Below, piece after piece: positions 57,635 through 64,000 of a DNA stretch of 64,000 nucleotides. The DNA is taken from contig NZ_VIUE01000001.1 of NCBI RefSeq assembly GCF_007828215.1, positions 186,001-250,000 of the forward strand, read 5' to 3'. Source of the DNA: Pseudomonas sp. SJZ074. Its GTDB lineage: Bacteria; Pseudomonadota; Gammaproteobacteria; Pseudomonadales; Pseudomonadaceae. The notes under the pieces were generated by a model. That model had not been told where the DNA came from. It saw nothing but the letters and a program-made list of their open reading frames with translations, and ran no database searches. Within the stretch, counting starts at the first letter, position 1; each line of letters starts with the position of its first letter. The position numbers were made by a program, and so were the translations under genes.

Positions 57635-59401
57635 ATGCTCGCAATGCCTCGCCCCTTGCGCCTGTCCCTTGCCATTGTGCTGATTCTTGCCGGTGCCGTT
57701 GGCGCCGCCGCCCTGGCCATACACCACGCCGAACACCAGGCGCTGGAAGAGGACGCCAGCCGTGCGAACCAGCAACTGGCGTTGTACGCCAATTCCCTGC
57801 ATACCCTGATCGACCGCTACCGCGCCCTGCCCGCCGTATTGGCGCTGGACCCTGAGTTGCGTGCGGCCCTGGCGGGACCGATCAGCGCGGCGCAACAGGA
57901 CACGCTGAATCGCAAACTGGAGAAAATCAACGACACCGCGCAGTCCTCGACTCTGGAATTGCTCGACCGTACCGGCCTGGCCGTGGCGGCCAGCAACTGG
58001 CGCCTGCCCAGCAGTTACGTCGGCCACAACTATGGCTTCCGGCCCTATTTCCTCCAGACCCGCACCCAGGGCACCGGGCGTTTCTACGCGGTGGGTGTGA
58101 CCAGCGGCATTCCGGGTTATTTCCTCTCCAGCGCGGTGACCGGTGATAACGGCGAATTCCTCGGGGCAATGGTAGTGAAGCTGGAATTTCCGGAGCTTGA
58201 ACGTGAATGGCGCCAGGGCAGCGACACCCTGCTGGTCAGCGACGCCCGGGGCATCGTGTTCATCGCCAACCGGCCGGGCTGGCGCTATCGCCATCTGCAG
58301 CCTCTGAGCGACAGCGACCGCGCCGAACTCAAGGCCACCCGCCAATACGACAAGCAACCGCTGCAACCATTGAGCTACGAGGCGCTGCGGCGCTTTGACG
58401 ATAACAGTCATCTGGCCCGGGTCGATTCCCCCGACGGCACGGCGGACTACCTGTGGGAATCCCTGCCGCTGACAGCCGAAGGTTGGACCCTGCATTTGCT
58501 GCGGCGCCCGCAGATCGCTTTCGAAGACCGTCGCAACGCCGGGCTCGCCGCCGCCGGATCGTGGTTGGCGCTGGTGTTTCTCCTGTTGTTCCTCAACCAA
58601 CGCTGGCGCCTGGCGAAGCTGCGTCAGCGCAGCCGCGCAGAGCTCGAACGCCTGGTGGAAGAGCGGACCCGGGAGTTGCGTACCGCCCAGGAAGGCTTGG
58701 TGCAGTCGGCCAAACTGGCGGCCCTGGGGCAGATGTCAGCGGCCCTGGCTCATGAAATCAATCAGCCTTTGACGGCCCAGCGGATGCAATTGGCAACCCT
58801 GCGCCTGCTGCTCGATCACGGCCGGGTCGACGATGCCTACAAGGCGCTCAAACCGGTGGACGACATGCTGACCCGCATGGCCGCCCTCACCGGCCACCTG
58901 AAAACCTTTGCCCGCAATAGCCCCAGCGGCCTGCGCGAACGACTGGACCTGGCGGCGGTGGTGGATCAGGCCCTGCAACTGCTGGACGCTCGCCTGCGCG
59001 ACGAGCAGGTCAGCACCGTGCTGCACCTGACGCGTCCGGCGTGGGTGCGTGGCGATGCGATCCGCTTCGAACAGGTGCTGATCAATCTGCTGCGCAACGC
59101 CCTCGACGCCATGGCCGACCAACCCTTGAAACGCCTGGAAGTGCGCCTGGAAGCCGACGAGCAACTGTGGCGCCTGACGGTCAGTGACAGCGGCACCGGG
59201 ATCGCCGAGGAACACCTGGCCCAGGTCTTCGATCCGTTCTTTACTACCAAGGCGGTGGGCGACGGCCTGGGCCTGGGGCTGGCGGTATCGTTTGCCATCA
59301 TCCATGAGTCCGGCGGGCGGCTGACGGCAGACAATCATGAAGGTGGCGCCGTATTCTGCGTGGTATTGCCCATCGATCAGGAGACCCGGTCGCATGCTTG
59401 A
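57635..59401 (+). CDS. sensor histidine kinase, DctB/MifS type
   Basis: A 588-residue membrane kinase. Helix 1 spans ~8-28 ([20 protein letters not shown]). A periplasmic double-Cache sensor ([37 protein letters not shown]) reaches ~300, helix 2 is at ~310-330, then a coiled coil. The H-box is [18 protein letters not shown] (His ~373), and the ATPase has N, G1 and G2 boxes ([22 protein letters not shown]). DctB and MifS sense C4-dicarboxylates or 2-oxoglutarate. The downstream 2-oxoglutarate-type permease favours a MifS-like role. Stop overlaps the regulator start by 8 bp. Confidence 0.88.
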   Translation: MLAMPRPLRLSLAIVLILAGAVGAAALAIHHAEHQALEEDASRANQQLALYANSLHTLIDRYRALPAVLALDPELRAALAGPISAAQQDTLNRKLEKINDTAQSSTLELLDRTGLAVAASNWRLPSSYVGHNYGFRPYFLQTRTQGTGRFYAVGVTSGIPGYFLSSAVTGDNGEFLGAMVVKLEFPELEREWRQGSDTLLVSDARGIVFIANRPGWRYRHLQPLSDSDRAELKATRQYDKQPLQPLSYEALRRFDDNSHLARVDSPDGTADYLWESLPLTAEGWTLHLLRRPQIAFEDRRNAGLAAAGSWLALVFLLLFLNQRWRLAKLRQRSRAELERLVEERTRELRTAQEGLVQSAKLAALGQMSAALAHEINQPLTAQRMQLATLRLLLDHGRVDDAYKALKPVDDMLTRMAALTGHLKTFARNSPSGLRERLDLAAVVDQALQLLDARLRDEQVSTVLHLTRPAWVRGDAIRFEQVLINLLRNALDAMADQPLKRLEVRLEADEQLWRLTVSDSGTGIAEEHLAQVFDPFFTTKAVGDGLGLGLAVSFAIIHESGGRLTADNHEGGAVFCVVLPIDQETRSHA

Positions 59402-60719
59402 CTCTGTCATGGTCGTCGATGACGAAAGCACTATCCGCAACGCCGTCGAACAATGGCTGAGCCTGTCGGGTTTCCAGGTGCAATTGTTCAGCCGCGCCGA
59501 AGAGTGCCTGGCCGCGTTGCCGGCGCATTTTCCGGGGGTGATCCTGAGCGACGTGCGCATGCCCGGGCTCAGCGGCCTGGAGCTGCTGGTCGAAGTACGC
59601 AGGCGCGATGCGGATCTGCCGGTGATCCTGCTGACCGGGCACGGCGACGTACCGATGGCCGTGGAAGCCATGCGCTATGGGGCCTACGACTTTCTGGAGA
59701 AACCCTTCAGCCCTGAAGCCCTGCTGGGTAGCCTGCGCCGAGCCCTGGACAAGCGCTCCCTGGTGCTGGAAAACCGCCGGCTGCATGAGCAGGCCGACGC
59801 CAAGGCCCGACTCGACGGGACGCTGTTGGGGGTCTCCCGGGCGCTGCAAAACCTGCGACGCCAGGTATTGGACCTGGCGGCCCTGCCGGTCAATGTATTG
59901 ATCCGCGGCGAAACCGGCAGTGGCAAAGAGCTCGTCGCTCGTTGCCTGCATGACTTCGGCCCTCGGGCGAACAAACCCTTCGTGGCATTGAACTGCGCGG
60001 CCATTCCCGAACCACTGTTCGAGGCGGAACTGTTCGGCCACGAAAGCGGGGCCTTCACCGGCGCCCAGGGCAAGCGCATCGGCAAGCTCGAGTATGCCCA
60101 TGGCGGAACGCTGTTTCTCGATGAAATCGAGAGCATGCCCCTGGCCCAGCAGGTCAAGCTGCTGCGGGTCTTGCAGGAACAGAAACTTGAACGCCTGGGC
60201 TCCAACCAGAGCATCGCCGTGGACCTGCGCATCATCGCCGCCACCAAACCCGACCTGCTGGACGAAGCCCGGGCCGGGCGTTTTCGCGAAGATCTGGCGT
60301 ATCGCCTGAACATCGCTGAACTGCGCCTGCCGCCGTTGCGTGAACGGCGCGAGGACATCCCCTTGCTGTTCGAGCACTTCACCCACAGCGCCGCCGAACG
60401 CCTGGGTCGCCCAGCCGCACCGTTGAGCGGCCCGCAATTGAGCCATCTGCTGAGCCACGACTGGCCGGGCAACGTGCGCGAACTGGCGAACGTCGCCGAA
60501 CGCCAGTTGCTGGGGCTGGATCATTATCATGCCCAGGAGACGGCCCCCGGCCAGTCCCTCGCTGCCCAGCAGGAAGCCTTCGAAGCCCAATGCCTGCGCG
60601 CCGCCCTGACCCGCCACAAAGGCGATGTGAAAGCCGTGCTCGAAGAACTGCAACTGCCCCGCCGCACCTTCAACGAAAAGATGCAGCGGCATGGGTTGAG
60701 TCGGGAGATGTTTGTCTAG
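59394..60719 (+). CDS. sigma-54-dependent response regulator, DctD/MifR type
   Basis: A 441-residue NtrC-family activator, [20 protein letters not shown]. The receiver domain has phospho-acceptor Asp53 (VILSDVRMPG). The AAA+ domain has Walker A GETGSGKELVARCL (~171), the sigma-54 contact loop GAFTGA (~219) and Walker B GGTLFLDEIESMPL. A Fis-type helix-turn-helix ends the protein (HKGDVKAVLEELQLPRRTFN). A -24/-12 promoter lies before the next gene, its probable target. Confidence 0.93.
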   Translation: MLDSVMVVDDESTIRNAVEQWLSLSGFQVQLFSRAEECLAALPAHFPGVILSDVRMPGLSGLELLVEVRRRDADLPVILLTGHGDVPMAVEAMRYGAYDFLEKPFSPEALLGSLRRALDKRSLVLENRRLHEQADAKARLDGTLLGVSRALQNLRRQVLDLAALPVNVLIRGETGSGKELVARCLHDFGPRANKPFVALNCAAIPEPLFEAELFGHESGAFTGAQGKRIGKLEYAHGGTLFLDEIESMPLAQQVKLLRVLQEQKLERLGSNQSIAVDLRIIAATKPDLLDEARAGRFREDLAYRLNIAELRLPPLRERREDIPLLFEHFTHSAAERLGRPAAPLSGPQLSHLLSHDWPGNVRELANVAERQLLGLDHYHAQETAPGQSLAAQQEAFEAQCLRAALTRHKGDVKAVLEELQLPRRTFNEKMQRHGLSREMFV

Positions 60720-60748
60720 CCCGGGGGGTTGCGGCGCCTGGACTAACG

Positions 60749-60845
60749 CCATCGCGAGCAGGCTCGCTCCCACAGTGTTTTGGGGTGTCTGCAAAAATTG
60801 TGGGTCTGCACACATCTCCTGTGGGAGCGAGCCTGCTCGCGATAG
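60749..60845. repeat. REPIN between mifR-like and kgtP-like genes
   Basis: ccatcgcgagcaggctcgct (60749-60768) and gtgggagcgagcctgctcgc (60821-60840) in inverted orientation. Confidence 0.88.
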
Positions 60846-60945
60846 CTCCAAGGAATAAGCGGATTTCCGCCCACCCAAAACCCCAAACAAGCAATTTTCC
60901 GCTCATCCAAACCAGCCCCCCCCTCTAAACCGGCCCTCAACCAAC

Positions 60946-60961
60946 TGGCACAGCTCCTGCT
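60946..60961 (+). promoter_or_regulatory. sigma-54 (-24/-12) promoter of the permease gene
   Basis: TGGCACAGCTCCTGCT has GG and GC exactly ten bases apart and matches TGGCAC-N5-TTGCW in all but one base. It lies 62 bp before the ATG and directly downstream of a sigma-54 activator gene. Confidence 0.75.
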
Positions 60962-61023
60962 ATAGCCCTGTCAGGCTGCGTTCCTACGCGCTCCACAAAA
61001 ACAATTAAACGAAGGATCCTTCA

Positions 61024-62343
61024 ATGGATAACTCCAACGCCCTGCCCCTCGGGTCGGCTGCCGTGCCCGCCCGCGAAAGAACCACCGCCAGCCGGATCAA
61101 ATCGATCTTCAGCGGTTCGGTCGGCAACATGGTTGAGTGGTATGACTGGTACGTCTACGCCGCTTTCTCGTTGTACTTCGCCAAAGTCTTCTTCCCCAAG
61201 GGTGACACCACCGCCCAGTTGCTCAATACCGCCGCGATTTTCGCCGTGGGCTTCCTGATGCGTCCCATCGGCGGATGGTTGATGGGCCTCTACGCCGACC
61301 GCGCCGGTCGCAAGCGGGCGCTGATGGCCTCGGTCTACCTGATGTGCTTCGGCTCGCTGATCATCGCCCTGAGCCCCGGTTATGAAGCCATCGGCGTCGG
61401 CGCACCGATCCTGTTGGTCTTCGCCCGCTTGCTCCAAGGCCTGTCGGTGGGCGGCGAGTACGGCACATCGGCGACCTACCTGAGCGAAATGGCGACCAAG
61501 GAGCGTCGCGGCTTCTTCTCCAGCTTCCAGTACGTGACCCTGATCTCCGGCCAGCTCATCGCCCTTGGCGTGCTGATCGTATTGCAGCAGTTCCTCACCA
61601 GTGACCAGCTATACGCCTGGGGCTGGCGCATTCCGTTCGCCATCGGGGCCTTGTGTGCGATCGTGGCGCTGTACCTGCGGCGTGGCATGGAAGAAACCGA
61701 GTCATTCACCAAGAAGGAAAAAGCCAAGGAAAGCGCCATGCGCACCTTGCTGCGCCATCCGAAGGAATTGATGACCGTGGTCGGCCTGACCATGGGTGGC
61801 ACCCTGGCGTTCTACACCTACACCACCTACATGCAGAAATATCTGGTGAACACCGTCGGCATGAACATTTCCGACTCCACCACGATTTCCGCCGCCACGC
61901 TGTTCCTGTTCATGTGCCTGCAACCGGTGATCGGCGGGCTGTCGGACAAGATCGGGCGCCGGCCGATCCTGATTGCCTTCGGCATCCTGGGGACGCTGTG
62001 CACCGTGCCGATCCTCACCACCCTGCACACCATCCAGACCTGGTGGGGGGCGTTTTTCCTGATCATGGCCGCGCTGATCATCGTCAGCGGCTATACCTCG
62101 ATCAACGCGGTGGTGAAAGCCGAGTTGTTTCCCACTGAAATCCGCGCCTTGGGTGTCGGTCTGCCATATGCGCTGACCGTATCGATCTTCGGCGGCACGG
62201 CTGAGTACATTGCCCTGTGGTTCAAGAGCATCGGCATGGAGACGGGCTATTACTGGTACGTGACGGCGTGCATCGCGGTGTCGTTGCTGGTGTACATCAC
62301 CATGAAAGACACCCGCAAGCATTCGCGGATCGTGACGGACTGA
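61024..62343 (+). CDS. 2-oxoglutarate-type MFS permease (KgtP-like)
   Basis: A 439-residue major facilitator protein with 12 predicted helices. It belongs to the metabolite:H+ symporter group: GNMVEWYDWYVYAAFSLYFA in helix 1, GLYADRAGRKRALM as the loop 2-3 motif, LLQGLSVGGEYGTSATYLSE in helix 4, and GLSDKIGRRPILIAF as the loop 8-9 motif. These match KgtP/proline-betaine-type transporters. The kinase-regulator pair upstream and the sigma-54 promoter suggest inducible uptake of 2-oxoglutarate or a related dicarboxylate, as in the MifSR system of P. aeruginosa. Confidence 0.87.
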   Translation: MDNSNALPLGSAAVPARERTTASRIKSIFSGSVGNMVEWYDWYVYAAFSLYFAKVFFPKGDTTAQLLNTAAIFAVGFLMRPIGGWLMGLYADRAGRKRALMASVYLMCFGSLIIALSPGYEAIGVGAPILLVFARLLQGLSVGGEYGTSATYLSEMATKERRGFFSSFQYVTLISGQLIALGVLIVLQQFLTSDQLYAWGWRIPFAIGALCAIVALYLRRGMEETESFTKKEKAKESAMRTLLRHPKELMTVVGLTMGGTLAFYTYTTYMQKYLVNTVGMNISDSTTISAATLFLFMCLQPVIGGLSDKIGRRPILIAFGILGTLCTVPILTTLHTIQTWWGAFFLIMAALIIVSGYTSINAVVKAELFPTEIRALGVGLPYALTVSIFGGTAEYIALWFKSIGMETGYYWYVTACIAVSLLVYITMKDTRKHSRIVTD

Positions 62344-62351
62344 TGGTGCTC

Positions 62352-62376
62352 CGACAGTCACTGCTTGGGTGACTGT
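62352..62376 (+). terminator. hairpin after the permease gene
   Basis: gacagtcac and gtgactgtc form a 9-bp stem with loop tgcttgg, 9 bp after the stop. It has no T-run, so it may be an mRNA-end structure rather than a classical terminator. Confidence 0.6.
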
Positions 62377-62381
62377 CATGG

Positions 62382-62452
62382 CCCTTTCGCGAGCAAGCCC
62401 GCTCCCACAGGATTTACGCTGAACCTGTGGGAGCGGGCTTGCTCGCGAAGGG
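62382..62452. repeat. REPIN, convergent to the COG4705 gene
   Basis: ctttcgcgagcaagcccgct (62384-62403) and gtgggagcgggcttgctcgc (62427-62446), inverted with a short spacer. Confidence 0.88.
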
Positions 62453-62464
62453 AACGACTCGGTC

Positions 62465-63223
62465 TTAGCTCAACTCCGCCGCACGCTCCCGGTCGCCATA
62501 ACGATTCTGCGCATACGCCGCTCCAGCGATCATCACCACCAGTATCCCCGCCAGCACCGCCGACGAACCGATGGTGCCGAAGTCCAGACCGCCCTGTTCA
62601 TGGGATTTGGTCATCAGGTCACCCAGCGTTGCTCCCAACGGACGGGTCAGCACGAACGCGATCCAGAACAACACCACTGTCGAGATGTTGGTGAGGTACT
62701 TGAGCAGCACGACCAGGGCAATGGTCGAGCCGATCAGCAATGCACCGCCGCCAAACCCAAGACCCGAATCATCCGCTAGGTAGTCGCCAAGCGCCGTGCC
62801 CAGGGTGTTGGAAAACAGGATCGCCATCCAATAGAACATCTCGCCACGGAAGGTCTGCACCTTGGTGACATTGAGCGAATCGCCGCTCAGGCGCCAGGCC
62901 GCGAAGATCGCCAACAGAATCGCAATCAGGATCATCGACCCGGTGGCGTAGCCCAGTTCCAGGGTGCGATCCATGAAGTCGGACATGGTGGTGCCGGCGG
63001 TGCTGGTGGACAGAATCACAATCCAGTACAGCAGCGGCTTGTAGGTCTTGGCCATCAACTGCGTGACCAGGGTCAGGACGAACACGCTGATCAGGATCAG
63101 CGAGCTGAGGGCATAACCAACATCGAGGGTCATCGACAGCAAGTCCCCTGCGGTTTCGCCCAGGGTCGTCGCGCAGATTTTCATGACCCAGAAGGCCAGG
63201 GTGATTTGAGGCAGTTTATTCAT
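62465..63223 (-). CDS. COG4705-type multi-pass membrane protein
   Basis: A 252-residue protein starting MNKLPQITLAFWVMKICATT, with about eight helices. It is built of four internal repeats with a T-x-G-(D/E)-x-x-(G/D)-D/S motif at each (TTLGETAGDLLSMTLDVGY, TAGTTMSDFMDRTLELGY, TLGTALGDYLADDSGLGF, PLGATLGDLMTKSHEQGG). This repeat is the hallmark of the COG4705 family. The repeated acidic motifs inside membrane helices suggest ion or metal binding, but no function is established that I know of. The ribosome site is weak. Confidence 0.8.
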   Translation of the reverse strand: MNKLPQITLAFWVMKICATTLGETAGDLLSMTLDVGYALSSLILISVFVLTLVTQLMAKTYKPLLYWIVILSTSTAGTTMSDFMDRTLELGYATGSMILIAILLAIFAAWRLSGDSLNVTKVQTFRGEMFYWMAILFSNTLGTALGDYLADDSGLGFGGGALLIGSTIALVVLLKYLTNISTVVLFWIAFVLTRPLGATLGDLMTKSHEQGGLDFGTIGSSAVLAGILVVMIAGAAYAQNRYGDRERAAELS

Positions 63224-63563
63224 CTCAGGCAAAGCTCCAATGTGAGGCGACCGCCCTTGGGTACAGGGCTTGGAGAAAGGCTGGCGTTCTGCCGGTGAAA
63301 AACAGGTCGGCAATACATGAAAAATCTGTCACATCCGTCTGAGCTCGAATTAATCGCCGATTAATGTTGGCTTGGCATCCTCATCTCACTTGAATCGATA
63401 CGTTCGCGATCTTCGCAGTGGCGAGTAACGCCTGATGCGTCTCGACCTTAATATCGAATTAATCGATTCTTTTTAGCATTATTTTGCGCTTTTTAATCAA
63501 GTTTGCATGAGTAGAATTAAACCCATGCAAGACACGCCCCCTCAACGATTCGGAGTTACGACC
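63224..63563. other. 340-bp AT-rich divergent region
   Basis: Separates the COG4705 gene from the repeat-protein gene. TCGAATTAATCG occurs twice in direct orientation, at 63345-63356 and 63454-63465; the second is part of the near-palindrome atcga-attaa-tcgat. The AT content is well above the rest of the window. No ORF supported. Confidence 0.5.
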
Positions 63564-63935
63564 ATGAAAACCAAACTGATCCTTGCCTTGACCCTGTCCG
63601 TACTGGCTGCCAACACCTTCGCCGCCGACGGTTTCGAGCGTACCGGTTCGGCTATCGCCGCCGATGGTTACGAGCGCACCGGTGCCGCCACCGTTGCTGC
63701 AGATGGTTATGACCGTACCAACGGCGCTACCGTCGCTGAAGATGGCTTCGACCGTACCAATGGCGCTACCGTCGCTGAAGATGGCTTCGACCGTACCAAT
63801 GGCGCTACCGTCGCTGAAGATGGCTTCGACCGTACCAATGGCGCTACCGTCGCCGAAGATGGTTACGACCGTACCAATGGCGCTACCGTCGCTGAAGATG
63901 GCTTCGACCGTACCAACGGTGCCTCCATCAGCTGA
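63564..63935 (+). CDS. secreted protein made of 13-residue tandem repeats
   Basis: A 123-residue protein, MKTKLILALTLSVLAANTFA, a standard Sec signal peptide with cleavage before ADG. The mature part is eight units of the type EDGFDRTNGATVA (the first is 12 residues), drifting from FERTGSAIA to an almost exact repeat. At DNA level this is a 39-bp tandem repeat, with neighbouring copies nearly identical between ~63700 and 63915. GGAG is nine bases before the ATG. Short acidic D-G-F/Y-D-R units could bind calcium or a surface, but no function is known to me. Similar repeat proteins occur in other pseudomonads by recollection. Confidence 0.78.
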   Translation: MKTKLILALTLSVLAANTFAADGFERTGSAIAADGYERTGAATVAADGYDRTNGATVAEDGFDRTNGATVAEDGFDRTNGATVAEDGFDRTNGATVAEDGYDRTNGATVAEDGFDRTNGASIS

Positions 63936-63955
63936 TTCTCCAAAGGCGTCCTTAC

Positions 63956-63975
63956 AGCCCGGCTTCGGCCGGGCT
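63956..63975 (+). terminator. hairpin after the repeat-protein gene
   Basis: AGCCCGGC-TTCG-GCCGGGCT, an 8-bp perfect stem with a stable TTCG loop; followed by tagtcatt, so only a weak T-tail. Confidence 0.8.
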
Positions 63976-64000
63976 TAGTCATTCAAGCCCTGGCAAGCGC

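Larger units (their letters stand above)
60720..61023. other. 304-bp region: REPIN and kgtP-like gene promoter
   Basis: A REPIN occupies 60749-60845 and the -24/-12 promoter 60946-60961; a weak GAAGGATC ribosome site precedes the permease ATG. Any binding site for the upstream regulator would have to lie close to or within the REPIN. Confidence 0.6.

Noticed and set aside
63684..63920. Regular 39-bp repeats that resemble a CRISPR array
   Set aside because: Repeats are directly adjacent without unique spacers, keep one reading frame and encode a signal-peptide protein; no cas genes nearby.

Overview
The window is chromosomal DNA of a Pseudomonas, most likely of the fluorescens group. Evidence is the high GC content, the many REP/REPIN palindromes of the GTGGGAGCGAGCCTGCTCGCGA type, an MvaT-type H-NS protein, and a housekeeping order (PctA-like chemoreceptor, glycosyltransferase trio, purU, mvaT, sbcB, RDD/moxR operon, PilZ gene, pykA, sadC-like gene, class I fumarase) that I recall from the P. 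aeruginosa PA43xx region. No search was run; family names come from motifs read in the translations.

Layout. 1-9.5 kb: secA (partial), dciA, a HerA-like NTPase, an amino-acid-type chemoreceptor, and a glycosyltransferase / deacetylase / flippase-like operon. 9.3-12.6 kb: a 54-aa small protein, purU, mvaT, sbcB. 12.8-21.2 kb: an RDD-SpoIIM-DUF4129-DUF4350-MoxR-DUF58 operon, interrupted between DUF4350 and moxR by an AbiE-type toxin-antitoxin island whose toxin gene is frameshifted. 21.2-39.3 kb (minus strand): a five-gene toxin-complex (Tc) A operon. In transcription order it has two paralogous Ig-like repeat proteins, a TcaA-like VRP1 protein ending in Ig-like domains, a TcaB-like protein with the pore-forming and TcB-binding parts, and a third large Ig-like repeat protein. 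39.4-47.3 kb: a DUF6124 gene behind a structured leader, a PilZ protein, a lipoprotein, pykA, a ferredoxin reductase, a diguanylate cyclase and fumarase. 47.4-57.6 kb (plus strand): TcB and two tandem TcC/Rhs proteins with unrelated C-terminal cargo. 57.6-64 kb: a DctB/MifS-DctD/MifR two-component pair, a KgtP-like 2-oxoglutarate permease with a -24/-12 promoter, a membrane protein, and a secreted protein made of 13-residue tandem repeats.

The main system is the Tc toxin. Its A part (split as in TcaA/TcaB) and its B/C part sit at two places about 8 kb apart within one conserved housekeeping block. Three unlinked positions in front of Tc genes (33276, 39412, 47382) carry the same near-palindrome, ACACCTG-N7-TGACAG, with identical spacing, which suggests common control. 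The three extra Ig-like proteins have no secretion signals, and two of the five genes are joined by ATGA stop/start overlaps. My working idea is that they supply receptor-binding or shell modules in trans to the split TcA. This is inference.
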